Assembly (NCBI GenBank): GCA_023252015.1
Contig: JAHEXS010000002.1
Coordinates: 1-29,649 of the forward strand
Length of the DNA stretch: 29,649 nucleotides
Source of the DNA: Candidatus Nitrosotenuis sp.
GTDB lineage: Archaea; Thermoproteota; Nitrososphaeria; Nitrososphaerales; Nitrosopumilaceae
Direction of reading: 5' to 3'
In this document: piece by piece, positions 22,517-29,649 of the stretch
Numbering within the stretch: position 1 is the stretch's first letter
Layout: the number at the start of each line of letters is the position of its first letter
Notes under the pieces: generated by a model
Seen by the model: only the letters and a program-made list of their open reading frames with translations
What the model was told of the DNA's origin: nothing
Database searches by the model: none
Program-made: the position numbers and the translations under genes

Positions 22517-25500
22517 ACACGGTTATAGTGGCCTGGCTTGGATTCATAAATTGATGCTTCTCGAAGCATTCTTCTAATGAAGTTTTTAGCTTCTTCTTCT
22601 GTGAACTTGGTTGTTTTTGCAAGTTCCTTTACGAATAATTTTTCCTCAACTGGAGTTTTGTTGTCGCCTTCAAGTGATTTTAGCACATCCATGAACAATT
22701 GCATTTTCGATACCTCGCTGTGTGGCCTTCCCTGAAGGACCCCAAGATCAACTTTTCCTGTGTTGACATCAACTCCGGCATCCTCAAGCATGCTCTGAAT
22801 TAGAAATATTGCCCTGTCTGCATCGTCCGCATCAACTTGGTCTTTCATCAACAGTCGTGCCCGTGCAGTTGCAAGTCTTATCAATCCACCAAGTTGTCTT
22901 GGGGTTACGGTTATCATTTCTTCGGATTCCACATTTCTCATTTTGAGATAATATTCCAGAATTTTTTCTTCTGCATCTGGGGTTAGTAGAGGGTCTGATT
23001 TTTTGCAGTACGCCAGGTATTTTGTGAATATGTCAATGTCGATTAGTGACCTGGTTTCAGATGAGGAGTGCCTGTGCAGTCCTATGATGTGTCGTGCGAT
23101 GTTTCGGTCTTTTTCTTTTGACGGAATGTCCCTTACGACAAAAATTAGGTCAAATCTTGTGAGAAGTGGGATTGGCAATGCTACGTTTTCAGTGATGTTT
23201 TTGAACGGATCATATTTGCCGTACATGGGGTTTGCTGCTGCCAAAATTGATGTCCTTGCATTTAGCGTTGCGACAATTCCTCCCTTTGCAATGCTTGCTG
23301 ATTGCTGTTCCATTACTTCATGAAGTGCGCTTCTGTCTTCGGGTTTCATCTTGTCAAATTCGTCTATACAGACTAATCCTTGGTCACCCAAAACAACAGC
23401 GCCCGCCTCCAGCATCATAATTCCAGTTTTGTCTCGGACTACTGCGGCAGTAAGTCCTGCTGCGGTGGAGCCCCTACCGGAGGTGTACAGCCCTCTAGGT
23501 GCAATTCTTGCACAGAACTTTAGCATTTCGCTCTTTGCAGTATTATGTGATACAATTCCATTTGCAATAAACTTATGAGATGTTGGAATCTCTACGTCGT
23601 ACACAGTTTGAGGCTCTTGTAGACGATTTATCTGTAAGACTTTTTCATATTCTTCATCGTGTTTCTGATCACGTCGGATTTCAAGTGCCCATTTTACAAG
23701 GTTGTTCAGCTTTGTTGCCTTGATGCTAGAAGCAAATCCTATTTCCTGCGTGTATTTGATGATTGATGATCCGCGGCGAATAACAAGATTGTTTCCTGTT
23801 TCGTGTTGAATTATTCGTGAGTGTATTCCAAACCTCAACAACAATAGCTGTACGTCTCTTAGTAATTTTATGCTCGTTGACTTTAATTGAATAGCTCTTC
23901 TGGCTCTGCCTTTGTTGAATACCGTACCGTCTGCCTCGAATAGCCATTTCAAATATGAGGCAACCACGCTATTTGGAGATTGGAAGATTGTTGACGGTAC
24001 GCCTCTAATCTTCGAGTCATCCTTGAGAAAAGCAAACATATCAACTACAGTCTTCGAGTTGTACTCAATATTGTTCACATGCGTGGTTCTTGTGATTTGT
24101 CTGCCATCATTCATCATCACTATTTGCCTAGGATATCCTCTCTGCGAAATTTTTGGTTCCAGTCCAAAAAGATTATGAGCCATCTGAAGTAGTGGTTGTA
24201 ATAGCTCTTCTTCTTTCTGTGAAACAACAAATCCCAATCTGTATCCACTCTTTCTGCACCAACCATCACCAGTAAGAAACCCCATGAATGAGGCTAGCTC
24301 TTCGTTGACAAATTCGGGTATTTTTCCATGATAAGCAGATCTTGTAGTAACGGCAAAATTAGTCGGCATGTAATCTTTGATGCTACATGGGATGTGGTTA
24401 ACGACTCGGAGCTCATCACCTTCGCTTAACTCATCAAGTCTCTTCCAACCACTTCGTGTAAGTAGCGGGTGGTTGTATGTTCCAACAACATTCTTTCCAG
24501 TTTCAGTTACAATCTCTATGACCTTCTGGTTTTCATACTTGTGAAATACGGTGGCAACATCATCACCAGATTCATTTTGCATTCTGATCTGTATCTGTTC
24601 AAGATGATTCTGTCCAAGGGATGCAAGATCAACAATCTTTCCGTCTTCAAGAATTACTTTTGATGATCCCAGTAGACAGCCCGGATCTCCTACCAGAAAG
24701 ACGTTGATGTCACCTCTGACTTTGGTGCCATCCTGTAGTATTCTTTGAGTGGATCCTACTATTAGCAATAAAATGGCCTCCTTGATTATAGCATGGCCTT
24801 GGATGTGTGGTGCAAAAGAGCCTATCAGTCTATCATAAATGTCGTCACTTTTTGCAAGAGACTTGATTATTTTTTCTTCTTCGGGGGAAATTTCTTCTCT
24901 TTCTGATTTTCTAGAGTTCTTTGTTCCCCTTCCTCCTAGGAATTCAATGTTGTTTCCCTCAATTCGAAGTCGGTGCAGTCCGCTGTTGATTCGTGTTCCT
25001 GAAATTTGTTCCTGCTCAATTCGCACTATACCTGTTAGGATAATTCTGTCGCCGGGTCGCGCGTTATCTACTAAATCCTGTCGTATAGTGACATCAATGT
25101 AGTGCGGAAGCTGTCCTGGCGGAAGATCCTCTGGAAGTTCTTGTAATCTAACAATTTGAAAATCGATGAACTTGCTGTTTTCAGGATCAATTCTTAGATC
25201 ACGCTGCGTGCATCGCTCATGGCTACACTTTGAGGGCGCGTATATGCTTAGGCCCCGCTCAAGTGGGACCTCTGTTACGTGTCCCTCAGGGCACTTGTAG
25301 AGAACGTTTTTTGCAAGCGGCTTTACTTCGGATGATCTTACAACCATTCCTGAAACGCTTGCCATTTTGCCAATCACTTCTGCATTGATTTGCCTAAGGC
25401 TGCGTTGTATTGGATAATTTGCTATTCTTACTCGTATATCGTCATCAATTCTGTTTGCGTATTCTGGAAATCTCTCTTCAAGAATGTTTTTTACGGCGCG

Positions 25501-25725
25501 TCCAAACGCGTATAATATTTCATCTGGCTCGTTGTTGAATTTAATTTCAATTTCTCTTTGAGAAACCAGATCATTGTAGTCAACTACGATGTATAGTACT
25601 TGTTTTGCCATCATTTGGTCGATTTCTTCTACGTACCTAAATGAGCCCAACTTGTCCTTAAATGACGATAAGAAATTCTGCACTTGATCAATTAGCGCTG
25701 CACGGGTCTGTGTTTCTAGAGTCAT
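22513..25725 (-). CDS. mcm: Replicative helicase MCM, interrupted by an in-frame intein
   Basis: Encodes 1070 residues; removing the intein (350-728) leaves 691, the usual archaeal MCM length. MCM hexamers unwind DNA at the replication fork. Seen: N-terminal OB domain with zinc site C145-PEGH149...C167-SHERC172, then the AAA+ core: Walker A GDPG|TAKS (split by the intein after residue 349), ASIAKGGIVATLNAR (pre-sensor hairpin region), Walker B VCIDEFDKM, sensor 1 LAAANPMYGKYD, Arg finger LLTRFDLIFV, and a C-terminal winged-helix segment ending GHYNRV. The ATG overlaps the GINS stop by four bases. MCM activity requires intein splicing, since the break is in the ATP-binding loop. Confidence 0.97.
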   Translation of the reverse strand: MTLETQTRAALIDQVQNFLSSFKDKLGSFRYVEEIDQMMAKQVLYIVVDYNDLVSQREIEIKFNNEPDEILYAFGRAVKNILEERFPEYANRIDDDIRVRIANYPIQRSLRQINAEVIGKMASVSGMVVRSSEVKPLAKNVLYKCPEGHVTEVPLERGLSIYAPSKCSHERCTQRDLRIDPENSKFIDFQIVRLQELPEDLPPGQLPHYIDVTIRQDLVDNARPGDRIILTGIVRIEQEQISGTRINSGLHRLRIEGNNIEFLGGRGTKNSRKSEREEISPEEEKIIKSLAKSDDIYDRLIGSFAPHIQGHAIIKEAILLLIVGSTQRILQDGTKVRGDINVFLVGDPGCLLGSSKVILEDGKIVDLASLGQNHLEQIQIRMQNESGDDVATVFHKYENQKVIEIVTETGKNVVGTYNHPLLTRSGWKRLDELSEGDELRVVNHIPCSIKDYMPTNFAVTTRSAYHGKIPEFVNEELASFMGFLTGDGWCRKSGYRLGFVVSQKEEELLQPLLQMAHNLFGLEPKISQRGYPRQIVMMNDGRQITRTTHVNNIEYNSKTVVDMFAFLKDDSKIRGVPSTIFQSPNSVVASYLKWLFEADGTVFNKGRARRAIQLKSTSIKLLRDVQLLLLRFGIHSRIIQHETGNNLVIRRGSSIIKYTQEIGFASSIKATKLNNLVKWALEIRRDQKHDEEYEKVLQINRLQEPQTVYDVEIPTSHKFIANGIVSHNTAKSEMLKFCARIAPRGLYTSGRGSTAAGLTAAVVRDKTGIMMLEAGAVVLGDQGLVCIDEFDKMKPEDRSALHEVMEQQSASIAKGGIVATLNARTSILAAANPMYGKYDPFKNITENVALPIPLLTRFDLIFVVRDIPSKEKDRNIARHIIGLHRHSSSETRSLIDIDIFTKYLAYCKKSDPLLTPDAEEKILEYYLKMRNVESEEMITVTPRQLGGLIRLATARARLLMKDQVDADDADRAIFLIQSMLEDAGVDVNTGKVDLGVLQGRPHSEVSKMQLFMDVLKSLEGDNKTPVEEKLFVKELAKTTKFTEEEAKNFIRRMLREASIYESKPGHYNRV
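23542..24678 (-). mobile_element. MCM intein with LAGLIDADG homing endonuclease
   Basis: 379 residues (350-728 of the precursor), inserted between Gly and Thr of the Walker A motif GDPG-TAKS. Splicing residues are complete: Cys1 (Cys350), block B GTYNHPLLTRSG with the catalytic His (H419), block F VYDVEIPTSHKFIANGIVS, and the C-terminal His-Asn (727-728) followed by extein Thr+1. The endonuclease domain has both LAGLIDADG helices: SFMGFLTGDG (Asp487) and YLKWLFEADG (Asp599), with catalytic acids retained, so it may still home. The frame is intact throughout with no stops. Known archaeal MCM (CDC21) inteins also use conserved ATPase motifs; I cannot assign an allele name without a search. Confidence 0.95.
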
Positions 25726-26234
25726 TTTTCGTCACGAAATATTTGATTTATGAAGTCTTCGCTATTTTTGTGTATTACATTGTACAGTGCCCTTTCTTCT
25801 ATGGATAGCTTTTTTGCTATTTCGGCAGTAAGCGTCATGGAATTTGCCCGCGGAACTAGTTTTCCCAGTCTTTTTCGGATTAACATCTTGAGTAAACTTT
25901 GCAGTTTGTCATATTCTTTTTCGGACTGTCTTGCCATGTATCCGGTCATTTTTATGTAAAAATCTGGTTCTAGGTGAGACAATTCTTCACCTTGAAAATT
26001 TTCTTTTGACAAGGACTGTGTGAGTTCTATGCCCATGTCGGATTCTTGAATTTCGGCATGGCTTTCGGATTCAAGGGTTTGTGCTACCCATCTAGGTATG
26101 TTCAAGATCTCACCTTGCTTTCCGTCTATTGTTATGTTTGAAACGTTTATCTTAAAATCATGATTAATGAGGGCCTTTACATCCTGAGTCCCATAACCAA
26201 TGCTGTAAACTTGGAGTAGTTCGTTTATGTTCAA
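25722..26234 (-). CDS. GINS complex subunit (probably Gins51)
   Basis: 170 residues. GINS binds MCM and GAN/Cdc45-like protein to form the active replicative helicase. Seen: ILNIPRWVAQTLE (about residues 43-55), an alpha-helical A domain with YIKMTGYMARQSEKEYDKLQ and LLKMLIRKRLGKLVPRAN, then the small C-terminal B domain TAEIAKKLSIEERALYNVI. A-then-B domain order fits Gins51 (Sld5/Psf1-like) rather than Gins23. TTG start at 26234 is supported by a TATA-like ATTTAATGG about 27 bases upstream; an in-frame stop lies two codons further. Directly coupled to mcm by a four-base overlap, which itself supports the call. Confidence 0.85.
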   Translation of the reverse strand: MNINELLQVYSIGYGTQDVKALINHDFKINVSNITIDGKQGEILNIPRWVAQTLESESHAEIQESDMGIELTQSLSKENFQGEELSHLEPDFYIKMTGYMARQSEKEYDKLQSLLKMLIRKRLGKLVPRANSMTLTAEIAKKLSIEERALYNVIHKNSEDFINQIFRDEK

Positions 26235-26256
26235 CAGTTATGAAAGTGAGTTCAAG

Positions 26257-26265
26257 GATTTAATG
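26257..26265 (-). promoter_or_regulatory. TATA-like box of the GINS-MCM-Hel308 operon
   Basis: Minus strand CCATTAAAT, centred about 27 bases before TTG 26234. It is the only obvious promoter ahead of five tightly packed genes. Confidence 0.5.
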
Positions 26266-26366
26266 GATACGATCGATCAATTGTGTTTACAAGAAGCTTT
26301 GATCATTTGATCCTCAGCCAGATTCAGCCGTAACTTATTAGTAAGACTAGCCGAAAAGTCAACTGA

Positions 26367-27323
26367 ATGCCGGTTTCAAACGTGATGTGGGTTGAAAAAT
26401 ACCGTCCATTGAAAATAACAGATCTTGTAAATCAGAAAGAAGTAGTTGGTAGCCTTAGTTCATTGCTCAAAAATGTCACGGAGATGCCGCACCTTTTGTT
26501 TTCTGGTTCTGCCGGGGTTGGCAAAACCACTCTAGCTGTATGCATTTCAAGGGAGATACTTGGGGATAACTGGCGTGATTATACCTTGGAGCTTAACGCG
26601 TCAGACGAACGTGGAATCAACATGGTAAGAGAAAGGGTCAAAAAGTTTTCAAGATTTGCAGGACTTGATGCAGATATTCCATTTAAGATAATAATTCTTG
26701 ATGAGGCAGACGAAATGACCTCTGACGCGCAGACGGCACTGCGCAGAATTATTGAGGATACTGCAAAACACTGCAGGTTCATACTGATTGCCAATAACAT
26801 TTCCAAGATTATTGAGCCAATTCAAAGCAGATGTGCAGTATTCAAGTTCACAAGAATTTCCGAAAAAGAGATAATTACGCACCTAAAGGAGATTGCAAAA
26901 AAAGAAAAACTAAGGGCAGACGACGATGGCCTAAAGGCAATCTTTAATTATTCCGAAGGAGATATGCGACACGCAATTAACATAATGCAGGCAGCAGCAA
27001 GCCTTGGAAATATCACAGAGGAAAGCGTAAAGGGAGCATCTGGCCTTACAAGAACAAAGGACGTTGACGAAGTTCTCAAACTGGCATTGGCAGGCAAAAT
27101 AGCAGATGCAAGAAACAAGATGATTGAACTTGTCAAAGTATATGGGATGTCAGAATCTGACTTTCTAAAACATATCAACGAGGCAATTTACAAAGCAAGG
27201 GTAGCTAATCTCGTTGAAATTTCAGAGGTAATTGCAAAATACGATTACAGAATACTTGCGGGAGCAAATCCTGAAATTCAGCTGTCTGCACTTTTGGCAG
27301 AGATTAGCAAATTTGGAAAATAA
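26367..27323 (+). CDS. rfcS: Replication factor C small subunit
   Basis: Clamp-loader small subunit (four copies with one RfcL). 318 residues, normal length. Seen: MWVEKYRP box at residues 7-14, Walker A GSAGVGKT (47-54), LNASDERGI (77-85), Walker B DEAD (112-115), sensor LIANN, the QSRC Arg-finger motif, and FNYSEGDMRHAINIMQ sensor 2. ATG at 26367 gives a short MPVSNV leader before the conserved box; the inner ATG (residue 7) is possible. Divergent from the GINS-MCM operon across 132 bases, with rfcL about 25 kb away, so clamp loader and helicase genes are partly clustered. The stop is one base from the convergent tRNA-Ser. Confidence 0.96.
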   Translation: MPVSNVMWVEKYRPLKITDLVNQKEVVGSLSSLLKNVTEMPHLLFSGSAGVGKTTLAVCISREILGDNWRDYTLELNASDERGINMVRERVKKFSRFAGLDADIPFKIIILDEADEMTSDAQTALRRIIEDTAKHCRFILIANNISKIIEPIQSRCAVFKFTRISEKEIITHLKEIAKKEKLRADDDGLKAIFNYSEGDMRHAINIMQAAASLGNITEESVKGASGLTRTKDVDEVLKLALAGKIADARNKMIELVKVYGMSESDFLKHINEAIYKARVANLVEISEVIAKYDYRILAGANPEIQLSALLAEISKFGK

Positions 27324-27324
27324 G

Positions 27325-27408
27325 CGCAGAGAGAGGGATTTGAACCCCCGGGTGCTTGCGCACACAGGCTCTCAAGGCCCGCGCCCTACCGAGCTAGGCG
27401 ACCTCTGC
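27325..27408 (-). tRNA. tRNA-Ser (TGA)
   Basis: 84 bases, class II with a long variable arm (GTGC-GCAA-GCAC stem-loop). Acceptor GCAGAGG pairs with TCTCTGC (one G-U); anticodon stem CGGGC/GCCTG with loop CTTGAGA, anticodon TGA; T-arm GGGGGTTCAAATCCCTC; discriminator G as needed by SerRS. TATA-like TTAAAAT lies about 26 bases upstream on its strand. Confidence 0.95.
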
Positions 27409-27502
27409 GGGATTCGGTGATTGGAACCAGTTAAAATTTGTTTTATTGTTGATTTTGAATATAAACTAAAAATTATAAAAGAAAAGAAAAGAGATGTTAT
27501 TT

Positions 27503-28036
27503 CTAGTCGTGCGCGTGTGGATTTTCTCCGCCTTCAATCTTGATATATGTTCCAGCTGCTTTCTCATGATGTTCCAAGTTTCCTTGATCAACTATGATAG
27601 CTTGAGGTGGACATACTGATACGCAAGCCATACACCAAATACAATCATGTTCTCTGATTGGATCTGCTTTGTCTGTGAGGTCTTTGCGTTCTTCTTTTAC
27701 TGAAGAGCCGGTGCCTGCAAATGTTTTACCAACAACATCTTTTGCTGGAATATCCATTTCAGTTCTGTACCATTGGAATACTTGTACTGGGCAAGCCTCA
27801 ATACATGCTCCATCTGCTACACAAGAATCCCAGTCGACTGCAACCATTGTGCCACTTACACCTAATGGAACCTGTGTTTCACCACGTGCTTCGTATGCTG
27901 CGATTACATCATGGTTTGAGAAGCATTCTGCGTCGCTTCTACCCGGTCCCCACATAAAGTGAAAGTGTTCTCCATCGGAGTGCATAATTTTGCCTAGTGG
28001 TTTTAATCCCTGTGGGAAGTGTTCGTCTATTGGCAT
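27503..28036 (-). CDS. Zinc-type ferredoxin (3Fe-4S/4Fe-4S, Sulfolobus-like) with N- and C-terminal extensions
   Basis: 177 residues. Electron carrier. The core GTMVAVDWDSCVADGACIE is very like the Sulfolobus zinc ferredoxin. First cluster CVADGACIEACP (C72, D75, C78, C82) has Asp in place of the second Cys, the pattern of a 3Fe-4S (or Asp-ligated 4Fe-4S) site; the second, CIWCMACVSVCP (C132, C135, C138, C142), is a full 4Fe-4S site. N-terminal His residues (H19, H24, H26) could be the zinc ligands known from that family. It is about 70 residues longer than the Sulfolobus protein, including an insert between the clusters and a His-rich tail ending HAHD. Leaderless promoter at 28059-28068. Confidence 0.9.
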   Translation of the reverse strand: MPIDEHFPQGLKPLGKIMHSDGEHFHFMWGPGRSDAECFSNHDVIAAYEARGETQVPLGVSGTMVAVDWDSCVADGACIEACPVQVFQWYRTEMDIPAKDVVGKTFAGTGSSVKEERKDLTDKADPIREHDCIWCMACVSVCPPQAIIVDQGNLEHHEKAAGTYIKIEGGENPHAHD

Positions 28037-28058
28037 GTGGTTACTTTCACGGAATGTT

Positions 28059-28068
28059 ATTTAAATCT
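28059..28068 (-). promoter_or_regulatory. TATA-like box of the ferredoxin gene
   Basis: Minus strand GATTTAAATA is centred about 27 bases before the ATG at 28036, at leaderless spacing. A strong box match suits a highly expressed ferredoxin. Confidence 0.5.
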
Positions 28069-28150
28069 AAACAAAATTAGTGTAAACTAAATCGCTGATC
28101 GATAAATTTGGTAAATTATAACACTGTTTTTTTGGTGATCTGCCCCTACG

Positions 28151-28159
28151 TTCATATTT
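28151..28159 (+). promoter_or_regulatory. TATA-like box of the aIF6 gene
   Basis: TTCATATTT is centred about 26 bases before the TTG at 28181 and supports that rare start codon for a leaderless message. Confidence 0.4.
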
Positions 28160-28180
28160 TTTGATTCGCAAAACTAGTAG

Positions 28181-28846
28181 TTGAATATTTTCAAATATGA
28201 TGTATATCGCGGGCCAAACATAGGCATTTACACTAAGGCAAATGACAGTTTTGTTTTCATACCAAATGGTTTTGCGGAAACCAAGGCAAACACGTTATCA
28301 GCTCATCTAAAAGTAGAATCCTTGTTCACATCAGTTGCAAATACGAGGCTCATTGGAACTCTAATGATCGTAAACAACCATGGAATGCTAATTCCAAATA
28401 TTTCCTTTGAGCATGAACTGTCGTACTTGAAAAAAGCAACCGGCCTTAATGTCCAAGTACTTGATGTAAAGATGACAGCTCTAGGCAACATGATGTGCGT
28501 TAACGACAAGGGCGGAGTGGTCTCGCCAAAAATTCCAAAAGAAGCCGTAAAAACAATTCAGGACACATTGGGAATTGAGATAATTCAGAAAAAAATTGCA
28601 GGATATCACCAAGTGGGAGCTATGGCATATGCAAATAATCATGGCGGCATAATTCATCCAGAAACTGACGATGAGGACATCAAGGCAATTTCAGACATAT
28701 TGAAAGTAAAGATAGAGCCTGCAACAATAAACAGCGGAATACCGTATGTAGCTTCTGGAATCTTGGCAAACAACAAGTCAATTGTGGTTGGGAACTTGAC
28801 AAACGGTCCTGAAATAATGATGCTCACGCGCGCATTTACTGACTGA
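28181..28846 (+). CDS. eif6: Translation initiation factor 6 (aIF6)
   Basis: 221 residues. Binds the large ribosomal subunit and prevents premature joining; five-fold pseudo-symmetric pentein fold. Repeated segments of the fold are visible: RGPNIGIYTKANDSFVFIP, NTRLIGTLMIVNNHGMLIP, TALGNMMCVNDKGGVVSP, YHQVGAMAYANNHGGIIHP, VASGILANNKSIVVG, each ending in the N-x-x-G-x-[LIV]-[IV]-x-P-like turn. TTG start, since the first codon aligns with the family N terminus and no nearer ATG is suitable. Its last 11 bases overlap the convergent hisS gene. Confidence 0.95.
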   Translation: MNIFKYDVYRGPNIGIYTKANDSFVFIPNGFAETKANTLSAHLKVESLFTSVANTRLIGTLMIVNNHGMLIPNISFEHELSYLKKATGLNVQVLDVKMTALGNMMCVNDKGGVVSPKIPKEAVKTIQDTLGIEIIQKKIAGYHQVGAMAYANNHGGIIHPETDDEDIKAISDILKVKIEPATINSGIPYVASGILANNKSIVVGNLTNGPEIMMLTRAFTD

Positions 28847-29649
28847 AAATAGATTTTGCGTTTGATAATAGGGAATCAATTGTCTGAATAGTTTCTTTTC
28901 CATCTGACATATTTTTTACAACAATTTGTTTTGAGGAATATTCTTTTGGAGCAACAATTACTGCAAATTTGGATGCTGACGCATTTTCGATCTGTTTTTT
29001 GAACGGTTTTCCAACAAGATCAATGTCAGTTGCAATTCCCATCTGTCTTAGTTGTGATGCAATGTTTACTGCAGGCAATGTCATCTCCTCGTTTACAAAC
29101 AGTACCGAAACTGTGGGAGAAGAATCAATTTTTTTCATTCCTTGTTTTTCAAGTGATAGAATGATTCGCTCTACGCCACCAGCAACTCCTGTTGCCCCTA
29201 AATCATCACGTCCAAATGCCTTTGGAAGACTGTCGTATCGTCCACCTCCAACCAATGCGCCATAATCAGAAGTGGTATCAAATGCCTCAAAGACAACGCC
29301 AGAGTAATAATCCAGCCCCCTGACTATACCAAAATTAATCCTGACATTCTCAACTTGCCTATTTTTAAGAGAGGAAAATAGTGACTTTAGTTCATTCCAA
29401 GCATCTAGGCCTAAAACGTCAAATTGTTTTTCAACTTCCTCAGGTGTGCCTTTTATTTTTGAGAATTCGAGTATTTTTTCTAGTTTGTCTGTCTGATATC
29501 CTTTCTGCTCGTATTCTTTTAAAATTTCTTCTTTTTTCTTTTTTTGGATTTTGTCTATTGCACGCAGTATGTCGCCAATCACACCAGGATCGCTTGACTG
29601 GAAGACTTTGGCAACAACGGACTCGACCAGTTTTCGATGCGAGACGTCT
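28836..29649 (-). CDS. hisS: Histidyl-tRNA synthetase (C-terminal part; 5' end beyond the window)
   Basis: Charges tRNA-His. The frame stays open to the right edge (upstream codons read SHRKLVESVVAKVFQSS), so the start is outside and the GTG at 29582 is internal. Seen: VRGLDYYSGVVFEAF (histidine-A motif), GGGRYDSLPKAFG, motif 3 GVAGGVERIILSLEKQG, and the C-terminal anticodon-binding domain from TVSVLFVNEE to the end. The visible part is about 271 residues out of roughly 420. Convergent with aIF6, overlapping by 11 bases. Confidence 0.96.
   Translation of the reverse strand, partial: DVSHRKLVESVVAKVFQSSDPGVIGDILRAIDKIQKKKKEEILKEYEQKGYQTDKLEKILEFSKIKGTPEEVEKQFDVLGLDAWNELKSLFSSLKNRQVENVRINFGIVRGLDYYSGVVFEAFDTTSDYGALVGGGRYDSLPKAFGRDDLGATGVAGGVERIILSLEKQGMKKIDSSPTVSVLFVNEEMTLPAVNIASQLRQMGIATDIDLVGKPFKKQIENASASKFAVIVAPKEYSSKQIVVKNMSDGKETIQTIDSLLSNAKSIFSQ

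Noticed and set aside
29582..29649. GTG at 29582 as the start of hisS
   Set aside because: The frame is open through to the right edge and encodes HisRS-like sequence, so the codon is internal.

Overview
This window is chromosomal DNA from an archaeon of the Nitrososphaerota (Thaumarchaeota), most likely a member of the ammonia-oxidising Nitrosopumilaceae; the genus cannot be fixed from the sequence alone. The evidence is the archaeal replication set (RfcL, RfcS, MCM, GINS, Hel308), Alba, aIF6, a Sulfolobus-type zinc ferredoxin, secreted proteins with a CREGFELVIRS...GAPACV tail that I associate with thaumarchaeal surface proteins, and many apparently leaderless genes (ATG, GTG or TTG) with a TATA-like box centred about 25-27 bases upstream of the start.

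Layout. 1-1935: 3' part missing rfcL, preceded in the same operon by an unrecognised 371-residue protein. 2010-5085: inositol-monophosphatase-family enzyme, a secreted Cys-motif protein, divergent tRNA-Asp/tRNA-Lys, and a secreted thrombospondin-type-3 protein with a perfect 36-base tandem duplication. A tRNA-Lys-like relic lies just beyond it. 5277-7110: argH and a SufT/MIP18-type protein diverge from one palindromic TATA box. 7112-10372: sdhA-C-D-B operon. 10454-10982: a PadR-type regulator with a striking palindromic operator over its own start. 11031-12767: two tandem paralogues of the secreted protein at 2876, each with the same promoter box and terminator motif. 12897-15875: PrpB/PEP-mutase-family enzyme, Alba, a HEAT-repeat protein, ferredoxin-NADP-type reductase, tRNA-Ala and tRNA-Pro. 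15918-19143: nucleotidyltransferase, ilvE, and a three-gene sugar-modification block (Gfo/Idh oxidoreductase, Trm112-like protein, left-handed beta-helix acyltransferase). 19140-26234 (minus strand): a tightly packed operon GINS - MCM (with a LAGLIDADG intein in its P-loop) - Hel308 - GlcNAc-1-P transferase - small membrane protein. 26367-29649: rfcS, tRNA-Ser, zinc ferredoxin, aIF6 and the C-terminal part of HisRS.

How the genes fit together: three sections carry replication functions (clamp loader large and small subunits; the CMG-like helicase core MCM and GINS; the repair helicase Hel308). Two neighbouring convergent units (15918-19143 and the 3' end of the helicase operon) look dedicated to nucleotide-sugar modification and lipid-linked glycan initiation, i.e. 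cell-surface glycosylation. The sdh operon, PrpB-family enzyme and the two electron-transfer proteins are central carbon and redox metabolism. I found no CRISPR array, IS element or rRNA. No gap over 300 bases lacks a gene. The least explained parts are the three-member secreted family, the 371-residue protein in the rfcL operon, and the regulatory palindromes at 6756 and 10454.
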